Notes: generated by a model not told the origin, from the sequence alone. Numbered from the stretch's first letter, positions 16,314 through 25,719 are shown. The stretch: 64,000 bases of DNA from an uncultured Desulfuromonadales bacterium (GCA_947259685.1 CAMYNC010000034.1:16653-80652), one strand, 5' to 3'. Translations and numbers: made by a program.

Positions 16314-17669
16314 ATGAGCAAGATTTACGCGACGGCCGCTGCGGCGCTGGACGGGTTGCTGACCGACGGCATGACCGTCGCCGCCGGCGGTTTCGGCCTC
16401 TGCGGGATTCCGGAGAAGCTGATTGTCGCCCTGCGTGACAGCGGGGTGAAAGAGATCACCATCGCCAGCAACAACGCCGGGGTCGACGATTTCGGCCTTG
16501 GACTGCTGCTGCAGTCCAAGCAGATCAAAAAGATGATCTCATCGTATGTCGGCGAGAACGCCATTTTCGAGCAACAGTTCCTCAATGGCGAGTTGGAGCT
16601 GGAACTGACCCCACAAGGCACCCTGGCGGAAAAGATGCGCGCCGGCGGGGCGGGCATCCCCGGCTTTTTCACCCGCACCGGTTACGGCACATTATTAACT
16701 GAAAAGCGTGAAACCAAGCAGTTCGGCGAACACCAGTACGTGCTCGAAGAAGCGATCCAAGCCGATCTGGCGATTGTCAAAGCATGGAAAGCGGATACCG
16801 CCGGCAACCTGGTGTTCCGTAAAACCGCGCGTAACTTCAACCCTCTGTGTGCCATGTGCGGTAAGGTGACGGTGGTTGAAGTGGAAGAGATTGTTGAGGC
16901 GGGCGAGCTTAACCCGGACCAGATCCATCTGACCGGGATCTATGTCGACCGGATCATTAAAGGCGAGAATTACCAGAAACCGATCGAACAGCGCACCATC
17001 CGCGGCCAGGTGACCGCCAAGGGACTGACGCCGACCCGTGAGTGGATGGCCAAACGGGTGGTCCAGGAGTTGCGCGACGGCTACTACGTCAACCTGGGGA
17101 TCGGGATGCCGACCCTGGTGGCCAACTGCGTGCCGGAGGGGATGACCATCCACCTGCAGTCGGAAAACGGTCTGCTCGGTCTGGGGCCCTTCCCGAGCGA
17201 AGAGGAGGTGGATGCCGATCTGATAAATGCCGGTAAGCAGACTGTCACCACCCTGCCGGGTTCGAGTTTTTTCGATTCCGCGTTTTCCTTCGGCATGATC
17301 CGCTGCGGGCGCATCGACCTGTCGGTGCTCGGCGCCATGCAGGTCTCGAAAACCGGCGATCTGGCCAACTGGATGATCCCCGGCAAGATGGTCAAGGGGC
17401 CGGGTGGGGCGATGGATCTGGTTTCCGGGGCGAAAAAGGTGGTGGTAATGATGGAGCACTGCGCCAAGGATGGCAGCCACAAAATTCTTGACGAGGTGAG
17501 CCTGCCGGCCACCGGCCGCCAGGTGGTCGATCTGATCGTCACTGATCTGTGCGTGCTTCAGGTTGATAAACAGCAGGGTCTGGAGCTGATCGAGCTGGCA
17601 GCAGGGGTCAGCGTGGATGAAGTTCGTCAGAAAACCGGCTGCGCCTTTCGAGTCGCTACCGGACTTTAG
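16314..17669 (+). CDS. 3-oxoacid CoA-transferase, subunits A and B fused
   Basis: 451 residues: an A-type subunit (residues about 1-220, with [13 protein letters not shown] and [17 protein letters not shown]) joined to a B-type subunit (about 235-451). The B part carries [12 protein letters not shown], whose Glu is the catalytic residue that forms the glutamyl-CoA thioester. Most bacteria encode the two parts separately; the fusion resembles mitochondrial SCOT. The enzyme moves CoA between succinyl-CoA (or acetyl-CoA) and acetoacetate. RBS AGAAGGAGAATGCA precedes the ATG. The 3-hydroxybutyrate dehydrogenase gene follows after 11 bp, so together they would oxidise 3-hydroxybutyrate to acetoacetyl-CoA. 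Confidence 0.9.
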   Translation: MSKIYATAAAALDGLLTDGMTVAAGGFGLCGIPEKLIVALRDSGVKEITIASNNAGVDDFGLGLLLQSKQIKKMISSYVGENAIFEQQFLNGELELELTPQGTLAEKMRAGGAGIPGFFTRTGYGTLLTEKRETKQFGEHQYVLEEAIQADLAIVKAWKADTAGNLVFRKTARNFNPLCAMCGKVTVVEVEEIVEAGELNPDQIHLTGIYVDRIIKGENYQKPIEQRTIRGQVTAKGLTPTREWMAKRVVQELRDGYYVNLGIGMPTLVANCVPEGMTIHLQSENGLLGLGPFPSEEEVDADLINAGKQTVTTLPGSSFFDSAFSFGMIRCGRIDLSVLGAMQVSKTGDLANWMIPGKMVKGPGGAMDLVSGAKKVVVMMEHCAKDGSHKILDEVSLPATGRQVVDLIVTDLCVLQVDKQQGLELIELAAGVSVDEVRQKTGCAFRVATGL

Positions 17670-17680
17670 GAGCTGAAATT

Positions 17681-18439
17681 ATGGATAACAAAGTTGCAAT
17701 AGTCACCGGAGCGGCTAGCGGCATCGGCCTGGCGGCCGCCCAGGCGTTAGTGGCCGCAGACGTACAGGTGGTGATGGCCGATATCAAGGCCGAAACTCTC
17801 CAGGCGGAAGCGGTGAAAATAGGCGCCTTAGCCTTCCAGGCTGACCTATCCACCCAGCAGGGCTGCCGGGGGCTGGTCGATTTCGCCATCGAGCGCTGCG
17901 GCACGGTCTCGATTCTGATCAACAATGCCGGCATTCAGCATGTCGCACCTCTGGAGGAGTTCCCCGAAGAGAAATGGAATCTGATCATCAACCTGATGCT
18001 GACCGCACCTTTTCTGCTCACCAAGTATGTCTGGCCGCAGATGCAGCAGAACAGATGGGGGCGGGTGATCAACATCAACTCGGTCCACGGGCTGCGGGCT
18101 TCGCCGTTTAAAGCGGCCTATGTTTCTGCCAAACACGGCTTGACCGGATTAACCAAAACCGCTGCTTTGGAAGGAGGCGAGTACGGCATCACCGTCAATT
18201 CGATCTGTCCGGCCTATGTCCGCACGCCGCTGGTCGACGGCCAGCTGGCCGATCAGGCGAAAACCCACAACATCAGCGAAACCGAGGTGATCGAGCAGAT
18301 CATGCTGAAAAAGGCGGCGGTTAAGCGCTTGATCGAACCGGATGAGATCGGCACCCTGGTCAACTACCTGTGCAGCGATGCGGCAGCCTGCATGACCGGC
18401 TGCAGCTTAACCATCGATTGTGGCTGGACCGCCTGCTGA
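17681..18439 (+). CDS. bdhA: 3-hydroxybutyrate dehydrogenase (SDR family)
   Basis: 252 residues, classical short-chain dehydrogenase. The NAD site TGAASGIG is at the N-terminus, NNAG near residue 85, and the catalytic Ser-Tyr-Lys are in SVHGLRASPFKAAYVSAKHG. The block NAGIQHVAPLEEFPEEKW and the later ICPAYVRTPLV are characteristic of the 3-hydroxybutyrate dehydrogenase subfamily. It oxidises (R)-3-hydroxybutyrate to acetoacetate with NAD. It follows the CoA-transferase by 11 bp with a TAGGAGCTG RBS, and a strong terminator lies 90 bp downstream, closing a two-gene operon for ketone-body or PHB-derived carbon use. Confidence 0.9.
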   Translation: MDNKVAIVTGAASGIGLAAAQALVAADVQVVMADIKAETLQAEAVKIGALAFQADLSTQQGCRGLVDFAIERCGTVSILINNAGIQHVAPLEEFPEEKWNLIINLMLTAPFLLTKYVWPQMQQNRWGRVININSVHGLRASPFKAAYVSAKHGLTGLTKTAALEGGEYGITVNSICPAYVRTPLVDGQLADQAKTHNISETEVIEQIMLKKAAVKRLIEPDEIGTLVNYLCSDAAACMTGCSLTIDCGWTAC

Positions 18440-18530
18440 TCTTGGATAGCGACAACTCCGAGCAGAGGACATTGCGAAAGTTTTTCCCCATGAATTTCCC
18501 GGGCTGAGAATATTCTTCCGCCAGGCACAA

Positions 18531-18567
18531 AATCGATCTCTGCGGCAACCTGCAGAGATCGATTTTT
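18531..18567 (+). terminator. Rho-independent terminator after bdhA
   Basis: ATCGATCTCTGC and GCAGAGATCGAT form a perfect 12-bp stem with an 8-nt loop and a T-tract. Confidence 0.9.
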
Positions 18568-18579
18568 CTGGGACCATTG

Positions 18580-18746
18580 AACCTAGAAGCTGCAGTTGGA
18601 TCACGAAAGTCTGCACAACCTCTTGATGCACCAAGATAATTCGAAAAAGCTCTCATCACCAATAAGCTGACCACGAGTTTTTCAAATTACCTATGCACAT
18701 CAATATGCTGCACATCTTTTTCGCGCTCAACTGCGATTTCTAGGTT
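18580..18746. repeat. Palindromic dispersed repeat family A, copy 2
   Basis: Outer arms AACCTAGAAGCTGCAGTTGG and CAACTGCGATTTCTAGGTT are inverted copies, and the inner TCTGCACAACCTCTTGATGC matches the reverse complement of the 10711-10797 element. Miniature, non-coding. Confidence 0.65.
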
Positions 18747-18761
18747 GAATCTTTATACCCC

Positions 18762-19544
18762 TTACATTAGCTCCACTTCTTGCAAAGCCATTTCCAGCAG
18801 TTTTTTATTGTAACCATCTAGCCGGATATTTCCGACAAAGATCAGTGGTGTCCCGCGGCCGAAGAGCTCACGGAAAACATCGGCGTTTTCCGGCTCTTTG
18901 ATGTCGTACTCTTCAAACTCAATCTTGTGCTTCTGAAGCAGCTCGACGGCGCTTTTGCAACCGGGGCAGCCTTGAGCCGAAAACAGAATCACGGTTTGAT
19001 TAAGATTATCCTGCATCCGATCCTTAAAACCGGTCAGGGCGATCTGGTAAATGGTCGGCTGGTAGCCTGCAATCCGTTCGTCACCGAAGAACGCCAGCGG
19101 AATATTTTTGCCGCCGGCCCGTTCCCAGCGGGCGCGATGGTCGGCATCCAGGTCGATATTCTTTTCGGAAAATTCGACCCCTTGTTGCCTGAGATAGTCA
19201 ACCGCCTGGGAACAGGCACTGCCACAGCTGTCAGAAGTGAACAGGGTGATTTTGTCGCTGTCAGGCCAGTGGAAATAATCGTAAAGGTAGAGGCCGCCGC
19301 CGACCAGGAGCAGCAGAATCAGCCCAATCCAGGGTAGCGGGGAGCCTTGGGAGCGTTCGTCGCGGACAATAAACTTGCTGGGATTTTCTGTGGTTGACGG
19401 TCTTTTAGCTGGATTGTATTTGGCGTAAACGATCTGGCAGTTGGGGCATTGCCACTCAGGTGCCGATTCGACAGCAGCTCGCTGGTACTGGCAGCGTGGA
19501 CAAATTTTTCTGCCAGGCTGATCTCTGGTCTCGTCGTTGTGCAT
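18762..19544 (-). CDS. Zinc-ribbon membrane protein with two periplasm- or cytoplasm-facing glutaredoxin-like domains
   Basis: 260 residues in four parts: a zinc ribbon (CPRCQYQ and CPNCQIVYAKY, residues 15-45), a transmembrane helix (PWIGLILLLLVGGGLYLY, near 70-87), then two thioredoxin-fold domains of glutaredoxin/GlrX type. The first carries SDSCGSACSQAVDYL in place of CxxC (Cys-x3-Cys). The second carries QGCPGCKSAVELL, a regular CxxC. Each ends with a conserved cis-Pro region (NIPLAFFG, GTPLIFVG). It is probably a thiol redox protein at the inner membrane, in electron transfer or disulfide handling. Topology and partner are unknown. It is monocistronic. Confidence 0.78.
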   Translation of the reverse strand: MHNDETRDQPGRKICPRCQYQRAAVESAPEWQCPNCQIVYAKYNPAKRPSTTENPSKFIVRDERSQGSPLPWIGLILLLLVGGGLYLYDYFHWPDSDKITLFTSDSCGSACSQAVDYLRQQGVEFSEKNIDLDADHRARWERAGGKNIPLAFFGDERIAGYQPTIYQIALTGFKDRMQDNLNQTVILFSAQGCPGCKSAVELLQKHKIEFEEYDIKEPENADVFRELFGRGTPLIFVGNIRLDGYNKKLLEMALQEVELM

Positions 19545-19787
19545 TGTGCCCCCCTGAAAATGCCCTTCGGTGAAAGATACTTTGGTATCAGGATCTATGA
19601 TTCACTGTCAAGTCTTCGCCGTGCGGGGCCTGAAAGTACCCGGTTTTCCTATTGCGGAATCGTTAATTAAAAAGTGATTGAAGAGGTTAAGTGATTATTC
19701 CTTTGAGGTTTTTTGAACCGAGAAAATTGGCATCTCTGGAAAAATTGTCTATAATCGCACCCAAAAAGCGATAAGGAGTATGTTTAA

Positions 19788-20762
19788 ATGCTAAAAATTG
19801 CTGTGCTTGCCTATGAAAATTGTCTGTTGTCCGGCATCGCCGGCCCAATGGATTTGTTTTCGGTCGCTAATTGGGAGCAGCGCCGCCTGCAGCCGGCAGT
19901 GCGCACGCCCTTTTGCCGCTGCGAAATAGTCACCGCTGACGGCGGGTCGGTGACCAGCTTCAATCGTTTGCCGGTGCTGCCAAAACGGGCCATGCATGAG
20001 TGTCAAGATGCTGATCTGGTGCTGATCCCCGGGGTCATGGGACGCCCTGACAGCTTGTTGGAACAGACCGCCCTGGTTGATTGGATCGGTCAGCAACATC
20101 GCCGGGGAGTGGTGATTGCCAGCGCCTGCTCCGGAGCGTTTCTGCTCGCTGAAGCCGGTATCCTTGACCAGCGTCCGGCAACCACCCATTGGCAGCTGGC
20201 GGACCGGTTTCGGCAGCGCTATCCGCGGGTTGATCTGCAGATCGATCGCTTGGTGATCGATGGCGAGGATTACCTCTGCGCCGGAGGGACCGGCGCCCAT
20301 CTCGACCTGGCCCTTTACCTGGTGGAAAAACATGCTTCTCCAGAGCTGGCGACCGCTTGCGCGCGGATGATGTTGATCGATCGCAGCCGCAGCGCACAAG
20401 CCCCTTTTGTCTGTTTTCGTGGCCGCAAGGATCATGGCGATCAGCCGATCCTTAAGGTTCAGCACTGGCTCGATCAGGTTTATCGGCATAAGGTCACGGT
20501 TCGGCAAATGGCCCAGTGGGGCGGGCTCAATGATCGCACTTTTTTGCGCCGTTTCCGCAAAGCGACCGGCGAAGCTCCGCTGGAGTATCTGCAGCGGATG
20601 CGGATCGAGAAGGCCAAACGGCTGCTGGCACGCGGCCAGAGCGAGCTTGACAGCATCACCCAGGCGGTCGGTTATGAGGATGTCAGCTCGTTTCGCCGGC
20701 TCTTCAAGCAGATTACCGGTTTAACGCCGGCGGTCTACCGACAACGCTTCAGTGGGTTATAA
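19788..20762 (+). CDS. GlxA-family AraC-type regulator with DJ-1/PfpI domain
   Basis: 324 residues. Residues 1-190 form a DJ-1/PfpI (class I glutamine amidotransferase-like) domain with the nucleophile-elbow motif ASACSGAFLLAEAG. Residues 220-320 hold the AraC double HTH (MAQWGGLNDRTFLRRFRK, SITQAVGYEDVSSFRRLFK). This is the GlxA/FtrA regulator architecture, which senses small metabolites and activates nearby transport or catabolic genes. GATAAGGAGTATG gives an RBS. It converges with an EamA exporter gene and overlaps its 3' end by 6 bp; regulation of that exporter is possible but unproven. Confidence 0.87.
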   Translation: MLKIAVLAYENCLLSGIAGPMDLFSVANWEQRRLQPAVRTPFCRCEIVTADGGSVTSFNRLPVLPKRAMHECQDADLVLIPGVMGRPDSLLEQTALVDWIGQQHRRGVVIASACSGAFLLAEAGILDQRPATTHWQLADRFRQRYPRVDLQIDRLVIDGEDYLCAGGTGAHLDLALYLVEKHASPELATACARMMLIDRSRSAQAPFVCFRGRKDHGDQPILKVQHWLDQVYRHKVTVRQMAQWGGLNDRTFLRRFRKATGEAPLEYLQRMRIEKAKRLLARGQSELDSITQAVGYEDVSSFRRLFKQITGLTPAVYRQRFSGL

Positions 20763-21659
20763 TGGGGAGATTGAACGGCGACGGAGCTCGCGGAGTGACA
20801 GCAGGGTATGTCCGGACAGGGTACCGATAATCAGCAGGCCGGCCAGCAAGGTGGTTTGTTGGGGAACCTCGCCCAGCGCCAACCAGACCCAGATCGGGCC
20901 GAAAATGGTCTCTGTCAGTAGAATCAGACTGACTTCCGGGGCGGAAAGGTAACGTGGTCCCAGGGTGATCATGGCAAAGGAAACCGGCAGGACCAGCCCA
21001 CCGAGCAGCAGTAGGGAGTTGAAGTCGGTGCTGGAAACCGCAAGCGGCTGAGCGCCGAATAGCAGGGCGATCGGCACCATCAGCAGGTTGCCGATTACAT
21101 TGGCCGGAATCATATTGACCGCCTTCGCGCGGCGCAGAATCACCAGATTAACTGCCCACATGCAGGTGGCACCGAGAGCCAGCAGATCACCCAGCAGCAG
21201 ACCGGTCTGCAGGCTGCCGGAAAAGATCATCAGGATGCCGCCGAAGCAGCAGCCGATAGCCACCCAGGTTCTCGGGGCGATCTTTTCCCGCAGCAGCAGA
21301 AAGCTCAGCAAGCTGCTGAACAGCGGAGTGGCGGCGAGGATAACCAAGGTGTTGGCAGCGGCGGTCTGTTTCAGTGAACCGACAAACAGCAACGAACCGC
21401 AGCAAAGCACCAGGGCTGAAACCAGGCCAATGCGGCCGGTGACATAAAAACTCTGGAAAAATCGCCGCCGATAACGCACCAGTAGAAAGACCACCATCAT
21501 GCAGCCGGTGAGCAAACAGCGCCAGAACAGCAGCGACCAGAGGTCGCAACTGATCATCCTGACCAGTAGAGCATCAGGGCTGAGAATCAGCACGGCGGTA
21601 AAGGTCAGCAGTAAACCTTTGCTGTGAGCAGAGAGTTTCATGGCGGCGATTGATGACAT
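20757..21659 (-). CDS. EamA/DMT-family transporter
   Basis: 300 residues from ATG at 21659, though ATG at 21641 is equally credible. Ten hydrophobic helices occur in two EamA repeats. The conserved blocks are TAAANTLVILAATPLFSSLL, ending the first half, and an LPVSFAMITLGPRYLSAPEV region near the end of the second. It is an inner-membrane exporter or uptake carrier of small organic solutes; the substrate cannot be assigned. A second DMT protein is at 643-1596 and is only distantly similar. Its 3' end overlaps the convergent regulator gene. Confidence 0.82.
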   Translation of the reverse strand: MSSIAAMKLSAHSKGLLLTFTAVLILSPDALLVRMISCDLWSLLFWRCLLTGCMMVVFLLVRYRRRFFQSFYVTGRIGLVSALVLCCGSLLFVGSLKQTAAANTLVILAATPLFSSLLSFLLLREKIAPRTWVAIGCCFGGILMIFSGSLQTGLLLGDLLALGATCMWAVNLVILRRAKAVNMIPANVIGNLLMVPIALLFGAQPLAVSSTDFNSLLLLGGLVLPVSFAMITLGPRYLSAPEVSLILLTETIFGPIWVWLALGEVPQQTTLLAGLLIIGTLSGHTLLSLRELRRRSISPL

Positions 21660-21703
21660 AGGCCTGCAGCAAAAAGCAAGCAGCATATAAGGAGGTTCAT
21701 AAA

Positions 21704-21973
21704 ATGGCGATCAGTGGAAATCCAAAAAAGCTGGCCCAGGATATCGCGGAAGGTTTTCTCAGCCTGTCACCGCCGAGTCTAAAGAAATATAATCCGGCAG
21801 ATTTGAAAGTGATTTTGAATAATCTGGCCATGGTGCAGCGAGAGTGGCGGCAGACCCAGGTGCCGCAGGAGGAGGTGGTGCTGGTCAAGGCAAAAAATAT
21901 GCGGCTGTCGCGCTTGAATCAGGCCGAAACCGTGCTGCGCAGCTATTGCAAGAAGCAGCGTATTCCGATCTGA
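21704..21973 (+). CDS. Conserved-looking small soluble protein (hypothetical)
   Basis: 89 residues with a strong AAGGAGGTTCATAAA ribosome-binding site. The sequence is helical and polar (ADLKVILNNLAMVQREWRQ), with a basic C-terminus. There is no signal, TM segment or motif I recognise. It ends five bases from the convergent PilZ gene. Confidence 0.6.
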   Translation: MAISGNPKKLAQDIAEGFLSLSPPSLKKYNPADLKVILNNLAMVQREWRQTQVPQEEVVLVKAKNMRLSRLNQAETVLRSYCKKQRIPI

Positions 21974-21977
21974 GGTT

Positions 21978-22337
21978 TCAGCGCTTGAGCCAGTGATGGA
22001 ATTCGCGGTCGACCTCCTCGCTATCGCCGAAGTTCAATTCCAGCAGCCGGCGCAGATGGCCCATGGTGACCGCATCTTCAGCGACGAAGATAAAGCCATA
22101 ATAGTTGCCCCGCTGGTGGATCAGTTCGCCGGTAAAATTCATCGTCAGATCCGATTCCGCCAGGGAAATGGTTATTGGATATCGCTCTCCAATGCAGGTC
22201 GGGAGTTCGCTATCAATTTTGAAAAGCGCTCCCTGCAGGGCCAGATCGACCAGTTCGCAAGGCTGCGGGGTTGCATCGACAGTGATCATCGCCTCGGTTT
22301 GAAAGTTGATGCGGCGAAAATTTCTTTGTTCATTCAT
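21978..22337 (-). CDS. PilZ-domain protein (c-di-GMP receptor)
   Basis: 119 residues, a single PilZ domain. The N-terminal arginine motif RNFRR and the second motif DLALQGALF (D/N-x-S/A-x-x-G) together form the cyclic-di-GMP binding site. The usual Ser is Ala here, which may weaken binding. Single-domain PilZ proteins act as c-di-GMP adaptors for motility, exopolysaccharide or pili. A GGEEF diguanylate cyclase is encoded at 58527-59267. The ATG follows a short AGGGGAAGAAT RBS. Confidence 0.8.
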   Translation of the reverse strand: MNEQRNFRRINFQTEAMITVDATPQPCELVDLALQGALFKIDSELPTCIGERYPITISLAESDLTMNFTGELIHQRGNYYGFIFVAEDAVTMGHLRRLLELNFGDSEEVDREFHHWLKR

Positions 22338-22720
22338 AAATTCTTCCCCTGCGCCAGGTCCTCGGGGAGGATCGGTCGCAACCAGTCTCCGTCATTATGC
22401 TTCGAAAAACTGCTTCGCAGCAATTTCCGGAAGAGCTAAGAATGTTTAAGCTGCTTAATCTTATGTTTTTTAATTCTAGCAAAAAATCTGAATTTTTCTC
22501 GACGGGACTGAATTTGTTGCCCAAGAAGGTGGTTAGGCTTTTCGTCAAACGGGGGCATGGGCGGTTGCGTAAGACAATTTTAGTTCGCTGCAACAGGACC
22601 TTCTGTTTCTTTGGCATTGCGCAATTCAACATATTGCGGCTGCGGCATTCCTCCTTGCGTTGCTGCAGGAGCGCGGGTACATTATCTTAAGTAATTTCAA
22701 TCTGCTGCGTCAGGATCTCT
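22338..22720. other. Intergenic region, nothing recognised
   Basis: About 380 bp between the PilZ gene and the lipoprotein gene. Overlapping ORFs on both strands lack RBS and coding character. No hairpin terminator or repeat of note is seen. Confidence 0.4.
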
Positions 22721-23488
22721 ATGCCGCTGTCGTTTATCGTTTTCTGGTTTTTTCTGCTCCTGCTACCAGCCTGCACTGGGTCGCAGGTGCCGGCCAGTGA
22801 CGCCTTGCTGGAACAACCCCAGACCGGTATTTATGGGCGGGTGAGCCGTGCGGATGGCCAGCCGGCGACCGGCGCCTGGGTGTTTGCTTATCGCAGTCAA
22901 CTCGGGCAGTTACGCGGCCCGGCCGAATTCGCCGCGCGGGTCATGCAGCAGGGGGCTTACACTCTCGACCTGATGCCGGGGCGTTGGTTTCTGGTCGCGC
23001 GCAATCGCCAGCAGGGAACGATCAGCGGCCCGCCTAAAGTTGGCGATGCCTGGGCTATCTATTCGGCCAATCCGGTTGTCCTGACCGAGCAGCAGGTCGA
23101 GAAGATAGATTTTCGCCTGCAGGGGGTCGCTCATCAGATGCTGCTGCGGGAAGGCAGCTTGACCGCCGGTGACACCGGTTTTCGTGGCCGTTTGGTCGAT
23201 GTTCAGGGGCAGCCGCTGGCCGGAGCTATCGCCCTGGCTTATCGGGATACTGATTTTCGCCGGATGCCGGACCAGACGTCGGCGGCGGTCGGTAGCGACG
23301 GTTTGTTTTTCCTCTACCTGGCCCAGCCGGGACGCTATTGTCTGGCTGCTCGCCAGCGGACTCGCGGTCAGCCGATTCAGGGCGAGCCGTACGGACTGCT
23401 CGGTAAGGGGGAAAAGGCCTGTCGAGTTGTTGAGCAGGGAATGATTATTGACGTCGGAGATATTCGCTTAACACCATTTTTACGGTAA
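22721..23488 (+). CDS. Lipoprotein with two carboxypeptidase-regulatory-like domains
   Basis: 255 residues. The signal ends in LLLLPACTGS, a good lipobox with the modified Cys near residue 18. Two similar beta-sandwich repeats follow: GIYGRVSRADGQPATGAWVF and GFRGRLVDVQGQPLAGAIAL, each with the GxV/L...G.PL.GA pattern of CarboxypepD_reg-like domains. They are followed by strands ending GRWFLVARN and GRYCLAARQ. It is likely an envelope-anchored structural or binding protein without catalysis. The tail-specific protease gene starts 70 bp downstream on the same strand and may be co-transcribed. Confidence 0.8.
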   Translation: MPLSFIVFWFFLLLLPACTGSQVPASDALLEQPQTGIYGRVSRADGQPATGAWVFAYRSQLGQLRGPAEFAARVMQQGAYTLDLMPGRWFLVARNRQQGTISGPPKVGDAWAIYSANPVVLTEQQVEKIDFRLQGVAHQMLLREGSLTAGDTGFRGRLVDVQGQPLAGAIALAYRDTDFRRMPDQTSAAVGSDGLFFLYLAQPGRYCLAARQRTRGQPIQGEPYGLLGKGEKACRVVEQGMIIDVGDIRLTPFLR

Positions 23489-23559
23489 ACTGAGGGGGTC
23501 GGTGGTCAGTGGAGGCCACACGGCGCGAACCTATAACCCCGAACCTTGATGGGGAACAT

Positions 23560-25653
23560 ATGCAAAAGAGAACAAAACTGTTGGGCCTTGCCGGCCTGTT
23601 GCTGGTCTTCGGTTTGCTTCCGGCGCTCGGTCTGGCCAAGGTTGCTGATGATTTTGACAGCAATCGGGCGCGGCTGCTAGGCCACATGATGCAACAGCAG
23701 CTGAACCGCTATCATTACAGTCAGAAACCGACTGATGATGCGCTGTCACACGCCGCTTTTGATCTTTATCTGAAACAGCTCGATTTTCAAAAGCGCTTTT
23801 TACTGCTGGAGGATGTCGCCCAGCTGAAGGGCTTTCAGGACCAGATCGATGATTCGATCCGCCGGGGACGGCTTGATCTGCCGAAAATTGGTCGCAACCT
23901 GTTAAACCAACGGATTGGGCAGGTGCAGAAAATGTCCACTGAGATTCTTGCCGAAAAGATCGACTCTTCCGTGCAGGAAAACATCGAAGTTGATCCGGAG
24001 AAACTCGAGTTTGTTGCAACCTTAAAGGACTTACGCGAGCGGTGGCGTAAAATCCTTAAATTAGAGGTCCTGAGTCGTTATATCAATCTACGGGAAGATG
24101 AAATCGGCACCGATGATCAAGGTGGCTTGCTGCCGATCACTGCCGAGCAGGAACAGAAGTTGTTGCTACAGGCCCAGGAAAAAGTTGCCAAAACCAACAA
24201 GAACCTGTTTGCTCGAATGCTCGATGAGACCGCCCAGGATCATTACGACCGCTATCTGAATGCCATCTCACGTGCTTTTGATCCACATACCAGCTACCTG
24301 CCACCGACTTCGAAAGAAGATTTCGATATTCAGATGAGTGGCTCCCTCGAAGGGATCGGGGCCACCCTGCGGGAGGAGGATGGCTACATCAAGGTGGTGC
24401 GGATTATTCCCGGCAGCGCCGCATTCCGTCAGGGTGAATTGGGTGCGGATGACATCATCCTCAAGGTGGCAGAAGGTGCGGCAGAACCGATCGATATTAC
24501 CGATACCCGGATTCGCGATGCGGTGGCGTTGATTCGCGGCAAGAAAGGCAGCGAAGTGCGCCTGACGGTCAAAAAACCGGAGGGTCAGCGGTTGGTGATT
24601 CCGATCATCCGCGATGTCGTTGAAATCGCCGAAACCTTTGTCAAGGGAACTATTCTGAAGGGGAAAACTGGCGGCCAGAATTTCGGTTATATCAAGGTGC
24701 CCTCTTTCTACCGCGATTACAGCGGCAAGACCGGTCGCAACTGCACCGATGATATGCGCGATGAACTCAAGCGGCTGGGAAAAGAGCATATCTCCGGACT
24801 GGTGATTGATTTACGCAATAACGGCGGCGGCTCACTGACCGATGCGGTGACCATGACCGGGCTGTTTATCGAAACCGGTCCGGTTGTTCAGGTCCGCAAC
24901 GGCTCGGGCAATATCCGCGTGATGCGCGACGATGACAGTGCGGTTGAATATGACGGGCCGCTGGTGGTCCTGGTGAACCGCTTTAGTGCTTCGGCATCGG
25001 AGATCCTGGCTGGAGCCCTGCAGGACTATGGTCGGGCGTTGATTGTCGGCGATGAACATACCCACGGTAAGGGGACCGTGCAGCAGATGCTTGACCTGGA
25101 TCGCTACCTGCGGCTGCGCGGCATGGAAAAGTATCAGCCGCTCGGTGCGGTTAAAGTGACCATTCAGAAATTTTACCGGATCAGTGGTGAATCGACCCAG
25201 GAAAAAGGGGTGACTCCCGATGTGGTTCTGCCGTCACGGCTTGATGGTCTGGAAAGTGGCGAAAAATACCTGGATAACGCACTGCCCTGGGATCATATCG
25301 AGTCGGCAGACTATCGGCGCTGGGCCAAGTCTGCGGCCGATCTGCAGGTCTTGCGGCAACATAGTGCCGAGCGGATCAGTGGCGATGAAGAGTTTCAGGA
25401 GATTGTCCAGCAGTCGGCCGATGCGCAAAAGCGGCGGGCGGAGACCCAGCAGTCATTATTGCTCAGCGATATTCTCGCCGAGCGTGAGCGCCTGCGTGAT
25501 ACAGGTGGCGATCGGCCCTCTCCGCATGGAGCGAAGAGCGCAAAAAGTAAGGACAGCAAGGAACCGAAGAGCCTGGAAGAGGAGGTCGCTGAAGATCCTT
25601 ACGTCGATGAGGGGGTTGCGCTGTTGCTGGAACTGTTGGCGCAGCGAAGCTGA
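23560..25653 (+). CDS. prc: Tail-specific (C-terminal processing) protease Prc
   Basis: 697 residues from ATG at 23560 (GATGGGGAACAT upstream); the frame extends to 23509 but a signal peptide starts here (LGLAGLLLVFGLLPALGLA). The order is that of Prc: an N-terminal helical domain (YHYSQKPTDDALSHAAFDLY), a PDZ domain (GSLEGIGATLREEDGYIKV, about 255-355), then the S41 peptidase core. Catalytic Ser is in NRFSASASEILAG (near 477) and Lys in HTHGKGTVQQ (near 502). Prc trims periplasmic proteins from the C-terminus, including lipoproteins and peptidoglycan hydrolases. The size fits the E. coli type (682) rather than shorter CtpA. Confidence 0.93.
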   Translation: MQKRTKLLGLAGLLLVFGLLPALGLAKVADDFDSNRARLLGHMMQQQLNRYHYSQKPTDDALSHAAFDLYLKQLDFQKRFLLLEDVAQLKGFQDQIDDSIRRGRLDLPKIGRNLLNQRIGQVQKMSTEILAEKIDSSVQENIEVDPEKLEFVATLKDLRERWRKILKLEVLSRYINLREDEIGTDDQGGLLPITAEQEQKLLLQAQEKVAKTNKNLFARMLDETAQDHYDRYLNAISRAFDPHTSYLPPTSKEDFDIQMSGSLEGIGATLREEDGYIKVVRIIPGSAAFRQGELGADDIILKVAEGAAEPIDITDTRIRDAVALIRGKKGSEVRLTVKKPEGQRLVIPIIRDVVEIAETFVKGTILKGKTGGQNFGYIKVPSFYRDYSGKTGRNCTDDMRDELKRLGKEHISGLVIDLRNNGGGSLTDAVTMTGLFIETGPVVQVRNGSGNIRVMRDDDSAVEYDGPLVVLVNRFSASASEILAGALQDYGRALIVGDEHTHGKGTVQQMLDLDRYLRLRGMEKYQPLGAVKVTIQKFYRISGESTQEKGVTPDVVLPSRLDGLESGEKYLDNALPWDHIESADYRRWAKSAADLQVLRQHSAERISGDEEFQEIVQQSADAQKRRAETQQSLLLSDILAERERLRDTGGDRPSPHGAKSAKSKDSKEPKSLEEEVAEDPYVDEGVALLLELLAQRS

Positions 25654-25693
25654 CAGCATTCTTCTAATCTACAAGATCCATCAGCAAACAAAA

Positions 25694-25719
25694 AAAGCCG
25701 GGACTATTGTCCCGGCTTT
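25694..25719. terminator. Bidirectional rho-independent terminator
   Basis: AAAGCCGGGAC/GTCCCGGCTTT around TATT, flanked by A- and T-runs, between the convergent prc and PG-binding genes. Confidence 0.85.

Larger units (their letters stand above)
18440..18761. other. Intergenic region with terminator and palindromic repeat
   Basis: Holds the operon terminator (18531-18567) and repeat family A copy 2 (18580-18746). No gene. Confidence 0.5.
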
